Shown: piece after piece, positions 1-8,795 of the stretch
How positions within the stretch are numbered: position 1 is the stretch's first letter
How the letters are laid out: the number at the start of each line of letters is the position of its first letter
Source: Nitrososphaeria archaeon
GTDB lineage: Archaea; Thermoproteota; Nitrososphaeria; Conexivisphaerales; DTJL01
Assembly: GCA_029775965.1 (NCBI GenBank)
Contig: JARVJU010000001.1
Coordinates: 1 to 64,000, forward strand
DNA: 64,000 nucleotides
Direction of reading: 5' to 3'
The notes under the pieces: model-generated
The model's input: the letters and a program-made list of their open reading frames with translations, nothing else
Told to the model about the DNA's origin: nothing
Databases searched by the model: none
Position numbers and translations under genes: made by a program

Positions 1-470
1 TAGCTATGTCGTATTCTCTGATCGCATCTTCATACTTTTTGAGAGCATTGAGTGCATCTCCCTTGTTGTAGTGGTAGGATGGATCTGTAGGATCCAGACT
101 TATAGCTATGTCGTATTCTCTGATCGCCTCTTCATACTTTTTGAGAGCATTGAGTGCTCCCTTGTTGTAGTGGTATGATGGATCTGTAGGATCCAGACTT
201 ATAGCTATGTCGTATTCTCTGATCGCATCTTCATACTTTTTGAGAGCATTGAGTGCATTTCCCTTGTTGTAGTGGTATGATGGATCTGTAGGATCCAGAC
301 TTATAGCTATGTCGTATTCTCTGATCGCATCTTCATACTTTTTGAGAGCATTGAGTGCATTTCCCTTGTTGTAGTGGTATGATGGATCTGTAGGATCCAG
401 ACTTATAGCTATGTCGTATTCTCTGATCGCCTCTTCAAATTCACCTTTGCAATAATGCATTAATCCCTTT
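1..470 (-). repeat. Tandem 102-bp repeats coding near-identical TPR units
   Basis: Four nearly identical direct repeats start at 1, 103, 202 and 304, with a diverged fifth unit from 406. Three units are 102 bp (34 codons, the TPR length). The unit at 103-201 is 99 bp, having lost one codon in frame. The copies differ by only a few bases. The coded unit contains the segments AISLDPTDPSYHYNKG and AIREYD, with TPR spacing. Near-identity at the DNA level means recent duplication or gene conversion. The array may continue to the left of the window. Confidence 0.95.
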
Positions 471-3283
471 TCATAATGGCCTTCTGGCTTGAAGTACCCT
501 ATTTTCTCCAAGACACTGGCCAACGCAGTTATATACATCCTCAGCGGATGAGGAGCATTCATGAAGCTATTGGCCATTTCGGATATGGAGATTGGATTCA
601 CGACTCCTTCCCCGATGAATTGTCTATCTACCCTTTTAGCAAGCTCATCATCAAATAACCTGCTCATGTAAAGAACGCTAAGGGTGTAAAACGGTCTACT
701 AGCAGTGTCTTTTATCTGGATGGCCCCGGCGAGCATTTTGCCGCTAAGATAATCGTTGACGAGGAAGCCAAGGAGACGATTCAAGAAAGTTCTCCCACGA
801 GCTGTCAGCCTTTTCATGTCCACCCTCTCAAAAAGGATATGAAATCCTTCTCTCCCCCCCTCTTTCTGAAGGTTCTGGATTGAAAGATGAACTGTGGCAC
901 CGAGCATCATCAAGTCCGCCATGTCTTCAAGACTTGCGGAAGCTATGTTTCTTTCGAATTCATTGACTGCTTTTATCAGCGGCTTTAAGGGAAATGTTTT
1001 TTGTTGTTCATTCGATTTGTCCAAACTTTTTTCGATATCATCTAGATAAGCTTTCAGTGTTGTATCAAGCCTGAAAGGTAGACGCTCTTCCTCTGCAATT
1101 TCATCAAGAACATCTTGGTACCAAGAATGCAGAAACATTTTTCTGTCCTGTCCCATGACTGCAAACCTCGGCTTCTCGACATTGTAGACTTCTTTGAAGG
1201 CTTTCAGGTACTCTACTGGTAGACCTCTGGTGTGTGATATGAGATAATAAGCGATCTTGATGTCAGCACCATTTATTTTTTCCTCTTCTTCCAGTATTCT
1301 GCTTACCAGCTCTTTAATGCCCTCTGGAAGTTCATCTAGCTCTTCGATGCTGACTTGCCGTTTTTCCTGCTCCCTCTTTTTCTTTTCGATTACCTTTAGA
1401 GCCTCGGAGATGTATATCGGCAGACCCTCGGCTTTGCTCAAAAGGACACTCACTCCTCTCTCAACATCCTGCTCCGCCATACTCTGCTGAAGCCCCCTCC
1501 TTGCGATTTCACTTAGTACACTTTCCCTTAGCTTAACTTCAATGAGCTTTAACCAGTCATTCTGCCTCATGCTTTGTAGCATTTCTTGATCAATATAACC
1601 TGTCCTGACCGAGACTATTACTCTCCCCAATGTATCTACTTCCCTGAGTTCTAAAAGATATTCGAAGAACGTTTCTGTTATGTCTTGATCTGTCAGTTCT
1701 GTGATGGCGTACGAGCCATCCATTTTTTGAAAGAGGACTGGGTCAAACCATTTTACATCATCTATAAAGTACAGCCTAGACCCGCTAGTATTCATAATCT
1801 CTCTGGCAAGGAGAAATAGGAGCGTTGTTTTTCCTGCTCCAGGCTCCCCTGAGAGCACGACCACCTTATTAGAAGCACTATTAATGATGTCCTTCATAAT
1901 CTCCTTCACTTCCTTATCGGCTTCAGAATCTCCGGTGCCAACAAGGGTTTGGGGGCTACTCTTATCCGCCGGGATGTTTAATAGTTCCTGAAGATGGCCT
2001 TCATTTGTGACCTTGACAATTCCCTGACTGTATAACTCTTTATTGATAGCCTTGAAACCTACTTCAAGCGACTGGATTCTCGATTCGTAGTTGTCAATCT
2101 CTTCTTGAATTTTTTCGATTTTTTTCTTTATCTCAGGCATTTCCTCGATTACTGATTTTATTTTGTTAATGTTATCATCGGTGAAGAGCTTTTCGAGTTC
2201 TGAACGAAATGATTCTTTCGGCTTCGAGAGCCATGACGAGAGCCATTCAAAGCTGCTCCATGGAGGTAGCTTGAACTTCATGTCGAGCTTCTCGCAGAGA
2301 AACTTCTGCTTTTGAATCGGTAGCTTATTCCATGCAGCGTGAACACTCACGTACCTGTCGAGTCCTTCATTCTTTCTTCTATTGTGAAAGATCAGAAGTG
2401 AGGGTACGACGAGGAGGATACCGCCAACGACCGGTATCATTGGCACTAAAGGGGCGGCTAGCCTGCTAAAATAGTCCACGTCTTCGGTAGCTATCACTAA
2501 TGTTTCAGCTGTAGAGATACCAAAGATGCCAGCCACAAGCCGCTCGCGCGCTTTTCCAATATCGACCTCATTCTTGAGTTCCTCTTCTCTCTTCCCTTTG
2601 TGCTTTTTCATCATTTCGTAGAGCAGCGATGGACAGAGTTGCCCACCCTCCTCCTTTTTAGGAAGGCCTCCCCAGCTGGCAAGTGAGAGAAAGTAATCCA
2701 TTCTTCTCTTCAGTTCATTTTTATCTTGGCTCTCTATGTCAGAATCCTTTCCCCAGACCTTTTTTGCATAATACTCATACAGTTTCGTGGCATCTTCATA
2801 ACTCAGCTTCGCTTCGACACGTGCAGCAGTCCCGAGAGGACCAGTTGAACTGCTTTCCGCCTCTTTCTCCTTCTTTTTGAAGACCCATAACCATTTATCC
2901 CACCCTTTTTCTTTCCTTTTTTTGATCACTCCTAACCATTTATCCCACTCTTCCTCGCCCTTTTCGTATTTGACTGGCAGGCCGGAAAAGATGTATTCGA
3001 TTTGGTAGCTGCTTCCCTCCAGAATGGTATTATTCTGCTTTGCTCTATCACGGAGCTTTCTAGCTTCTTCCTCCTCGATCTGTCCTTTGGGTACTTCTAT
3101 CCATTCGTATTCTTTGGCTTTGGGAAAATAGCTCTGCACCCTTTTCCATGCCAAGGTCTTGCCTGATTCCATGTCACCGGTAAGGATCAGGGGGGCGCCT
3201 TGCAGTTTTTCTATTGCATCTTTGAGCTTCTTGTCTAGACTCAGCTCAATGCCAAGGTCTTCAGTGTCTTGTATGGTGCTCAT
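1..3283 (-). CDS. Large two-P-loop STAND-like NTPase with C-terminal TPR array (3' end outside window)
   Basis: An open frame of about 1,094 codons runs from the ATG at 3283 off the left edge, so the C-terminus is missing. Seen: a first Walker A (GDMESGKT, residues 36-43); a hydrophobic segment near residues 270-300; a coiled-coil-like stretch; a second P-loop (GEPGAGKTT, about 479-487) followed by a Walker B-like FIDD near 505 and a sensor-like VSVRTG; a long helical region; and TPR units from about residue 930. Both P-loops and the TPRs sit in one frame. An NTPase core followed by TPRs fits the STAND class of signalling ATPases, which includes regulators and anti-phage sensors; which job applies here is not visible. 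The start has a good Shine-Dalgarno (GGAGGTG, 8 nt upstream). It lies in the mobile region, next to a broken cas6. Confidence 0.75.
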   Translation of the reverse strand, partial: MSTIQDTEDLGIELSLDKKLKDAIEKLQGAPLILTGDMESGKTLAWKRVQSYFPKAKEYEWIEVPKGQIEEEEARKLRDRAKQNNTILEGSSYQIEYIFSGLPVKYEKGEEEWDKWLGVIKKRKEKGWDKWLWVFKKKEKEAESSSTGPLGTAARVEAKLSYEDATKLYEYYAKKVWGKDSDIESQDKNELKRRMDYFLSLASWGGLPKKEEGGQLCPSLLYEMMKKHKGKREEELKNEVDIGKARERLVAGIFGISTAETLVIATEDVDYFSRLAAPLVPMIPVVGGILLVVPSLLIFHNRRKNEGLDRYVSVHAAWNKLPIQKQKFLCEKLDMKFKLPPWSSFEWLSSWLSKPKESFRSELEKLFTDDNINKIKSVIEEMPEIKKKIEKIQEEIDNYESRIQSLEVGFKAINKELYSQGIVKVTNEGHLQELLNIPADKSSPQTLVGTGDSEADKEVKEIMKDIINSASNKVVVLSGEPGAGKTTLLFLLAREIMNTSGSRLYFIDDVKWFDPVLFQKMDGSYAITELTDQDITETFFEYLLELREVDTLGRVIVSVRTGYIDQEMLQSMRQNDWLKLIEVKLRESVLSEIARRGLQQSMAEQDVERGVSVLLSKAEGLPIYISEALKVIEKKKREQEKRQVSIEELDELPEGIKELVSRILEEEEKINGADIKIAYYLISHTRGLPVEYLKAFKEVYNVEKPRFAVMGQDRKMFLHSWYQDVLDEIAEEERLPFRLDTTLKAYLDDIEKSLDKSNEQQKTFPLKPLIKAVNEFERNIASASLEDMADLMMLGATVHLSIQNLQKEGGREGFHILFERVDMKRLTARGRTFLNRLLGFLVNDYLSGKMLAGAIQIKDTASRPFYTLSVLYMSRLFDDELAKRVDRQFIGEGVVNPISISEMANSFMNAPHPLRMYITALASVLEKIGYFKPEGHYEKGLMHYCKGEFEEAIREYDIAISLDPTDPSYHYNKGNALNALKKYEDAIREYDIAISLDPTDPSYHYNKGNALNALKKYEDAIREYDIAISLDPTDPSYHYNKGALNALKKYEEAIREYDIAISLDPTDPSYHYNKGDALNALKKYEDAIREYDIA

Positions 3284-3290
3284 GTGACAC

Positions 3291-3360
3291 CTCCGACAGA
3301 ATGCTTACCCACAAGGTAAGACCACTCCCCATCACCCTGGCTGCCTACAAGGGCAGTCGG
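3291..3360 (-). promoter_or_regulatory. Structured 5' leader of the STAND-like gene
   Basis: Two perfect hairpins lie just upstream of the 3283 start: CTTACC/GGTAAG (3304-3309 with 3315-3320) and CTGCC/GGCAG (3341-3345 with 3352-3356). A further pair, CCGAC (3293-3297) and GTCGG (3356-3360), can enclose both. On the minus-strand transcript the inner GTCGG overlaps the Shine-Dalgarno GGAGGTG, so the closed form would hide the ribosome site. A regulatory RNA leader is inference. The hairpins could instead be remnants of a mobile-element end. Confidence 0.4.
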
Positions 3361-3425
3361 TCTGAGCATATTCATTAAAAACTACGTCTTGTTTATTTAC
3401 TTTTTGTTCAGGTTGGAAAACCATG

Positions 3426-4198
3426 CTAGCAAATTATGCTTCCCAACCCCACATCAAGTGCAAACTGAATCATATTGCTATTCACATCAGCTTCAAACCC
3501 AAATTCCCATACAGTCCCAATCACAACCTGGTCAAAGCCCTTCATCGGTACTCTTGTAGAGACATGCTTTTTGAACCTGAATTTCTGGAATAAGAAGGGA
3601 GGCCTTTCCATACCATTAACATTCAGTCCAGCTATATTATCATTACCCAACCCGAAATACTCTGCATATTTCTTTCTCAGGTTGTTTTCGAGCTGCGATA
3701 TGAACAGGTCAATAGGATGATCGCTTCTCCAGTAAACATAATCATACCTGCCTTTTAGCGCTATGCCATAAGCTTTGTACTTTTCTCTCGGGATTCCGAT
3801 GATGATTGGAGTGCCTGTAATAAGAGTAAATGGAGAGTTTCCTGGGAGCCTTACATCCAGTTTGTCACCTAATCAATCTTGAACTTCATACCTCCGATGC
3901 TAATCTCTGCATTTGATTGGCACAACAACATTTCGTTTAGGTGACAGATAAATTCACTGTCAGGGGAAGAAATTATCAATATGCGTGGGTCGTTCTTTAC
4001 AAGATCCCTTGCAGGGAATATATTCGAAAAGCAGAAGAACTTGTACCCCTCCTTATCATGCACATAATCATACTTACTGCCCTTCAGCAGGTTATAGATA
4101 AAACCCTGTAAATGGTAGTGGTATCGCATTTCATACTTGCTGTCTTCCATGCACCTGAGCCTGATAGCAACAGCAAGCCATTTTCCTGCAGTATATCT
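3426..4198 (-). pseudogene. cas6: Frameshifted cas6 (CRISPR RNA endonuclease) remnant
   Basis: The first part (4150-3872) has the Cas6 N-terminal signatures: a HLQGFIYNLL segment, then KFFCFSNIFP. It ends at a TAG at 3869-3871. Translation continues one frame over from about 3871 (LGDKLDVRL onward) to a TAG at 3426, giving the second ferredoxin-fold half and a GLGS near the end. The usual glycine-rich C-terminal tail after GLGS is missing. In-frame strand-like sequence also continues upstream of the 4150 ATG (WLAVAIRLR) without a clear start codon. Cas6 processes CRISPR precursor RNA; here the gene is broken, and no CRISPR repeat array or other cas gene is visible in the window. Family assignment rests on recalled motifs. 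Confidence 0.7.
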
Positions 4199-4684
4199 TA
4201 TGATGGTGCATTATAGGTTTTCTTGCCTGGCTCGAAATCAGAACCAGATTGATACAACATCGCATTGCTACAATACGTCAAGATACAACATGTCAGCAGA
4301 AATTGAAGGCTCCTTATCACACTCTTCCATAACTTTGATAAGTTGAAAAATGAATGCAAAGGCAACAGGATTGAAAGCATGATATGTGATAAACACATAT
4401 GTCAGCTTACATTATCCTAAATGCTATATTACATGATTTTAGGAAGGTCGAAGAGGTGTTGACAGGCAGAGCAAAGTATTCTAAAAGCCATAGCAGACAA
4501 GAAAACAAACTTTGCCATGCACAGCCTTTGAGGCCCGCAATAATTATACCTCATTCTCTGGGAAAATTGCTTGCTGGAGAAGAATAGAGTAGAAGCTATC
4601 ATCTCCACCTGCTGCGTCGCATAATTACTGCAGCTGTATGGAGCAAGGCGCTGAGCCTTTTAAACCATGCCTTCATAGGCTTTT
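4199..4684. other. Gene-poor stretch with a perfect inverted repeat and a possible Lrp-domain fragment
   Basis: No convincing complete gene is seen. A perfect 7-bp inverted repeat (ATATGTG at 4382-4388, CACATAT at 4394-4400) looks like an operator. Just after it, a 62-codon plus-strand frame (4399-4587) begins with residues resembling the start of an Lrp/AsnC ligand-binding domain (AYIILNAILHDFRKVEEVL) and then loses similarity, so it may be a regulator remnant. A TATA-like TTTAAAC near 4658 probably serves the next gene. Confidence 0.35.
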
Positions 4685-5299
4685 ATGAGCTTGATCTGGT
4701 GGCTCAAGGAGAGTAGATGGGAAGCTAAGAATATACCTCTCTTTGGCTTCATCTTTTCATTAAGGCAGTTTGTGATTATATTTGCATTCATGCTTCTTGG
4801 CCTCCTCTCTTCTCTGGCATTTTCATTCATCACATACAAGCTCGGAGTATTTTTTTTCCTTTCTTTAATAGGCGTGCTTCTCGCGAGCATAAAGGTCAGA
4901 ATGATACCATGGGAGCTTCAGCTTATTTATGCCTTGACAAGACCAAAGAGCAGTTCAATAAAGATGGAGGCAAAACCGAAGGCAAAGGTTCATGTTCTCA
5001 AGGAAGAGCCTCCACAGGAAATGTTCTCTGACAGCGAAGTGCCTCTCAGCTTCACAGGGCGTGTTGATGTTGAAGAGCCTGCAAAAGTTATATTGCTTGT
5101 CGATGGGATTGAAGCATCCTCTGCTAATGTTTCGCACAACAACCCGAACTACCGCCTCCTCTTCTACCCTGCCAGCTACTCCATAGGTGTGCATGAATTG
5201 ACAGTCAAGCTAGGAACAAAAGAAGTCGAGAGGGTGAAGATAACCATAAGGCCAAGGCTTGGAGGGAAAAAGGTTGAACTGCTTGAGGGGGCTGCATGA
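4685..5299 (+). CDS. PrgI-like membrane protein of a type IV secretion/conjugation module
   Basis: This 204-residue protein has two adjacent membrane helices (about residues 25-50 and 52-72) near the N-terminus. A linker and a beta-rich, Ig-like C-terminal domain (about 105-195) follow. A short two-helix protein directly before a VirB4-like ATPase is the usual position of PrgI/VirB3-type proteins, which tie the ATPase to the membrane pore; the assignment rests mainly on this context. The start lies about 25 nt after a TATA-like TTTAAAC, which suggests a leaderless message. The gap to the ATPase gene is 35 bp, so the two are likely co-transcribed. The extra C-terminal domain is unusual for PrgI. 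Confidence 0.55.
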   Translation: MSLIWWLKESRWEAKNIPLFGFIFSLRQFVIIFAFMLLGLLSSLAFSFITYKLGVFFFLSLIGVLLASIKVRMIPWELQLIYALTRPKSSSIKMEAKPKAKVHVLKEEPPQEMFSDSEVPLSFTGRVDVEEPAKVILLVDGIEASSANVSHNNPNYRLLFYPASYSIGVHELTVKLGTKEVERVKITIRPRLGGKKVELLEGAA

Positions 5300-5334
5300 G
5301 GGTGAACCATAGCTTTACTATGAAGTGATTATTA

Positions 5335-7230
5335 ATGAAATACAAGTACATGTATGAGCTGAGGTCGATCAACCTCTTCAACCTTTCACAGGAGGAAGCT
5401 GCTGGTGTTCTTGACGACTATGCCGAGCTTTTGAATTCGCTTCTTTCTCCAGTTGAGATAAAAATAGTTGAGGATACAAGGCAGGTTGTTCTTGGTGATG
5501 AAGCATATTATCAGCCCTACAAGCGTTACTTTGTCTCCTGCAATGAACCTCTCGATAATGCGTTGATGAATATGAAGGTGAAGTTTGTCAAGGTCCCTTC
5601 AATACCTTCGCTGAAGATAAAATCTGAGCTGAGGCGGTTCATGATTGATGAGGATGATCGCTTTGTTGAGTGCTGGAATCTGACAGCTCTATCAAATTCA
5701 ATGAACACAGGCTTCCTGACGGATCTTTACCCCTTCACATATGAAATAAGAATGACTGTTTATCCGCTTGAAAAAGGGAAGGAGATAGCAATGTCCCATG
5801 CATTTATGGTAAGGTCAAAGATACAGCTCAGGGAGAAGGGTAATAGAGCTGTTGATCCATCCATGTATCTTGAAGCTGATGGAGCACAAAAAGCTGCAAA
5901 TGCTGTTGCAGCTGGAAGCGAAAGACTGTTTCTGTTAAGAATGATGATAACACTGAGGGCAAAGGAGAATACAGAGCTTGTCGAGAAGGAGCATGCACTT
6001 TTATCACGCCTAAATGGTCTTATCGATTCCCCTATGTTCCTGCAGAGAGCCATGTACGAAGAGAATGGTCCTTCTTACACAACTGGTAGACTTATCTATG
6101 CACCAACCTCAACGCTGCTCGCCTTCTTCCCCTTCGCAGGGCTTGACCTCATCGACCCTTCTGGTGTATTGTTGGGTCAAAACATGCAGACTGGAAATGT
6201 TATACTCTACGATATATTTGATAAAGAAAACTACAACGTAAGCATTTTAGGGCAAACAGGGTCTGGAAAATCAACACTTATCAAATCATGGATATCCCGC
6301 CTTGCTAACCAGGACGATGAAGCATACATATACATATTCGATTCAATAGCAAAGCCAGAATATTCTGTCGGACCAGATAATAGGTATGAGGGCTCATTCG
6401 CTCACATGATAGGTGCAAAGGTCATTGACTTCAAAAAGGAAAAGGAAACATGCCTTGACCCATTTGCCATATTTGAAGGCAGGCAGACTGCTCAGGTTAT
6501 AGAGGAGCTTGCAGGGGTTGAAGAGGCAGAAATGAAGGATGAACTGCGCATTGCAGCTGAAGGAGCTAAAAGTATTGATGATCTGATGAAAAAGATTGCA
6601 GAAAGGAAGTCAGCTGGAGAAAATTCATCCGTATCAAGGCTGGAGAAGAGGCTCAGCTCCGAGCTCAAGCATTATGAGCAATTCTTCCGTGGTGAGATGG
6701 ATATATATGACAGGATGGTCTTTTCTCTCTACGACCTTGACAGGGCAACAAGAGATGTAATTGCTTTCCTTACACTTGGAATGGTGTGGAAGACAATAAA
6801 GTCTCTGCCTACTAAAGCTAGGAAAATTGTTGTAATTGATGAGGGATGGGCCTTTGTGGAAAGCAACCCGAAGACAGGCAAGCCCTACTTCCCAATGGCT
6901 GTGGAGTATATCCCTGAGATAGCAAGGACAGGAAGGCACTACAATACAGCATTCTTTATTGCAACACAGCAGGTTTCAGATATGTTTACTGGGCCAGGAA
7001 GAGCAATGCTCCAGAACAGTGCTACAAAGGTTATACTGAAGCAGGACCCAGCTGCCACTGACATACTTTCTAAGGAAATAGCACTTTCACAGGAGGAGAG
7101 AAGGTTTGTTCTGAATGCGAGAATGGGCCATGCACTTCTTCTCACATCAGAAGGGCACATACCATTTTACAATGTTCTGGCAAAGTCAGAGCTTGCAGCG
7201 TTTACCACAAGGCCGAAGGATATGCTGTGA
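5335..7230 (+). CDS. VirB4/TraC-like conjugation ATPase
   Basis: This 631-residue protein has the VirB4 layout: a variable N-terminal half of about 290 residues, then a RecA-like ATPase with Walker A GQTGSGKST (about 306-314) and Walker B VVIDE (about 499-503). A HerA/VirB4-type segment follows (IPEIARTGRHYNT then ATQQVSD). VirB4 ATPases energise assembly and substrate transport of type IV secretion systems at the cytoplasmic membrane. The flanking PrgI-like and VirB6-like genes support a DNA-transfer module. No relaxase or VirD4 coupling protein was recognised in the window, so the system is partial or split. The frame is intact, with an ATG start. Confidence 0.85.
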   Translation: MKYKYMYELRSINLFNLSQEEAAGVLDDYAELLNSLLSPVEIKIVEDTRQVVLGDEAYYQPYKRYFVSCNEPLDNALMNMKVKFVKVPSIPSLKIKSELRRFMIDEDDRFVECWNLTALSNSMNTGFLTDLYPFTYEIRMTVYPLEKGKEIAMSHAFMVRSKIQLREKGNRAVDPSMYLEADGAQKAANAVAAGSERLFLLRMMITLRAKENTELVEKEHALLSRLNGLIDSPMFLQRAMYEENGPSYTTGRLIYAPTSTLLAFFPFAGLDLIDPSGVLLGQNMQTGNVILYDIFDKENYNVSILGQTGSGKSTLIKSWISRLANQDDEAYIYIFDSIAKPEYSVGPDNRYEGSFAHMIGAKVIDFKKEKETCLDPFAIFEGRQTAQVIEELAGVEEAEMKDELRIAAEGAKSIDDLMKKIAERKSAGENSSVSRLEKRLSSELKHYEQFFRGEMDIYDRMVFSLYDLDRATRDVIAFLTLGMVWKTIKSLPTKARKIVVIDEGWAFVESNPKTGKPYFPMAVEYIPEIARTGRHYNTAFFIATQQVSDMFTGPGRAMLQNSATKVILKQDPAATDILSKEIALSQEERRFVLNARMGHALLLTSEGHIPFYNVLAKSELAAFTTRPKDML

Positions 7231-7260
7231 TACTCACACTCATATTCATACTCATTTGCT

Positions 7261-7473
7261 TCATTCGGGCGAGCTCAACTTAGCCCTATCAGGACGCTTT
7301 TTCCCTATGTAATGCCATCTGACCTTCCTTGTTTGACCATGCAGCCCATCATAATGTGCTACGTACAGATAATGGTAAACCCTGCCTTTTACTGGTATTG
7401 ATTTTATCTGGACTGAGCCAAGCCTGCCACACACAGGGCACTTGATCACTTTGCTAACATGCTGCTCTGGCAT
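7261..7473 (-). CDS. Small zinc-binding protein of unknown function
   Basis: About 70 residues with one CPVC pair near the N-terminus, then a basic segment rich in Tyr, His and Arg. The ATG at 7473 is preferred; an upstream in-frame TTG at 7482 would add three residues. It converges with the VirB4-like gene, ending 30 bp from it. Small zinc-finger proteins of this kind are common in archaeal plasmids and viruses and often bind nucleic acid, but no function can be read from the sequence. Confidence 0.5.
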   Translation of the reverse strand: MPEQHVSKVIKCPVCGRLGSVQIKSIPVKGRVYHYLYVAHYDGLHGQTRKVRWHYIGKKRPDRAKLSSPE

Positions 7474-7525
7474 ATCAACCAACCATCTTATCTTTTCTTA
7501 TCTTATTTCGTTCCATCCCATCCAA

Positions 7526-8116
7526 TCAGTTCTTTATCTTTTCCACTATTAATTTCTCTTCAGAACCTAATGGCTTTCCACACTGGGCACATACAGCGAA
7601 GATCGTCTCTTCTTCTCCTATGTATTCTATATTCGTTCTACTGGTTGGTACCTTTGCCTTTGTTTTTATGCTGGAGATAAAGCTGGTGCTTCCGCAGCTG
7701 GCGCATGAATAATATTTCTTGTTTGGTACTGGATGTTCTGGTGTGAATGCTACATATCCTGCATCCCGCCCGCACGATGAGCATACATAGTGGTGGAAGC
7801 CAGATAATGTAACAAAGCTGTTATCATTTTTATCTTCTGGCATCATAAATTCGCATACTTCATTCTCTATGAATTCCTCATTCCCGCATTTTGCACACCT
7901 GACATACTTTCTTTGTGATGCATAGCTGATCTCTTTTACGCCAAGGATGAACAGCCCGAGTATAAAAAGTGCTACGGGGATTGAAAAAATGAATACAAGA
8001 AATCCTGCACCTCCAGATGATCTAAGCACCCAGAGGTACAAGCTGGCAAGGATGAGGGAAGCAATTACAGTTGCAGTCCCAAAGACGAAACTGAGGATTT
8101 TGCCCATTTTCTTCAC
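7526..8116 (-). CDS. Membrane-anchored double zinc-ribbon protein
   Basis: This 196-residue protein has two hydrophobic helices at the N-terminus (about 10-32 and 38-60) followed by a soluble part with four CxxC pairs (CAKC, CSSC, CASC, CAQC). These would make two zinc ribbons. The called start is GTG at 8116; an ATG lies at 8107. A TATA-like TTTTTATAG sits about 26 nt upstream, which favours a leaderless GTG start. The function is unknown. Its place between the conjugation genes suggests a role in or regulation of that module, by inference only. Confidence 0.6.
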   Translation of the reverse strand: MKKMGKILSFVFGTATVIASLILASLYLWVLRSSGGAGFLVFIFSIPVALFILGLFILGVKEISYASQRKYVRCAKCGNEEFIENEVCEFMMPEDKNDNSFVTLSGFHHYVCSSCGRDAGYVAFTPEHPVPNKKYYSCASCGSTSFISSIKTKAKVPTSRTNIEYIGEEETIFAVCAQCGKPLGSEEKLIVEKIKN

Positions 8117-8202
8117 TGATATTTAGGTAATCATCACTATAAAAACTTTGCCTCCGATAACCATCCTTTTATGTTATCCAGCATAGTTAGGAATGATGCC
8201 AA

Positions 8203-8640
8203 ATGGACGATGACACAAGGAGGTTTGCTGAGGAATATATCGCAGATTATGCAGAACTGTACAGAATTGCTAAGGAGAAGATGCCAGATGGAGCCCCGCC
8301 AGAGGTGATTGTATTTCTGCTACGAGGCATGAAGGCAGCTCTGTACTACAGGGAAAAAGAAGAGAAGAAGAAAGCAGCTCCAACAAACACTGTAGGTGAA
8401 AAGGATCTTCAAACCATCCTGGAGGAGCTTGGATGGAAAAATGCAAGGAATGGTAGACAATGGATATTTGTCACAAACAGGGATGGTAGCATGGTCGAAG
8501 CACTGAAGCCACTTGAAAGCACACTGGAAAAGATCAAGGAGGCAAAAGGCATGCTAGTGATTGGTAAATGGAGGTACAGTATTTCTGATGGTGGCAAATT
8601 CCTCTCCAGATATCCCGTAGAGGGAAGGAGCATACAATAA
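8203..8640 (+). CDS. Hypothetical protein of the conjugation region
   Basis: This is a 145-residue soluble protein, not recognised. The N-terminal half is acidic and helical, with a Lys/Glu-rich linker near residues 60-75. The C-terminal half is mixed alpha/beta with a WRYSIS and GGKFLSRY ending. A TATA-like TTTTATG lies about 30 nt upstream of the ATG. A T-rich terminator follows directly, so it is probably a single-gene transcript. No family is claimed. Confidence 0.55.
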   Translation: MDDDTRRFAEEYIADYAELYRIAKEKMPDGAPPEVIVFLLRGMKAALYYREKEEKKKAAPTNTVGEKDLQTILEELGWKNARNGRQWIFVTNRDGSMVEALKPLESTLEKIKEAKGMLVIGKWRYSISDGGKFLSRYPVEGRSIQ

Positions 8641-8659
8641 AATAAAATACCATACAGCA

Positions 8660-8687
8660 TTTATTTTTTATTTTTTCTTCTTTTTTG
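8660..8687 (+). terminator. T-rich archaeal terminator
   Basis: Immediately after the stop of the preceding plus-strand gene there is a 28-nt stretch that is almost pure T, broken by single A, C and G bases. Oligo-T runs are the usual intrinsic termination signal of archaeal RNA polymerase. Confidence 0.7.
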
Positions 8688-8722
8688 ACTGCTTCAATCT
8701 ACAGCCTTTCCATCAAAAGTGT

Positions 8723-8788
8723 GTGACATTAGCTTAAATGGGGTGCGACATTTGCTCAAATAATGTGACATCTGGTGAAAAATATCAG
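8723..8788. repeat. Short iteron-like direct repeats
   Basis: The core GACAT preceded by GTG(C) recurs three times, with the core at 8725, 8747 and 8767 (spacing 22 and 20 bp). Each is followed by a partly conserved tail (roughly GCT-AAAT). Spacing near two helical turns places the copies on one DNA face, as in iterons or clustered operators. They lie directly left of the cruciform-like structure and about 150 bp before the VirB6-like gene. Confidence 0.5.
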
Positions 8789-8795
8789 AAGGGCG

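Noticed and set aside
1-470. CRISPR array
   Set aside because: The 102-bp units are contiguous, have no spacers and stay in frame as TPR codons.
1257-2880. Small plus-strand frames in the first 3 kb
   Set aside because: They are antisense shadows of the long minus-strand STAND/TPR gene.
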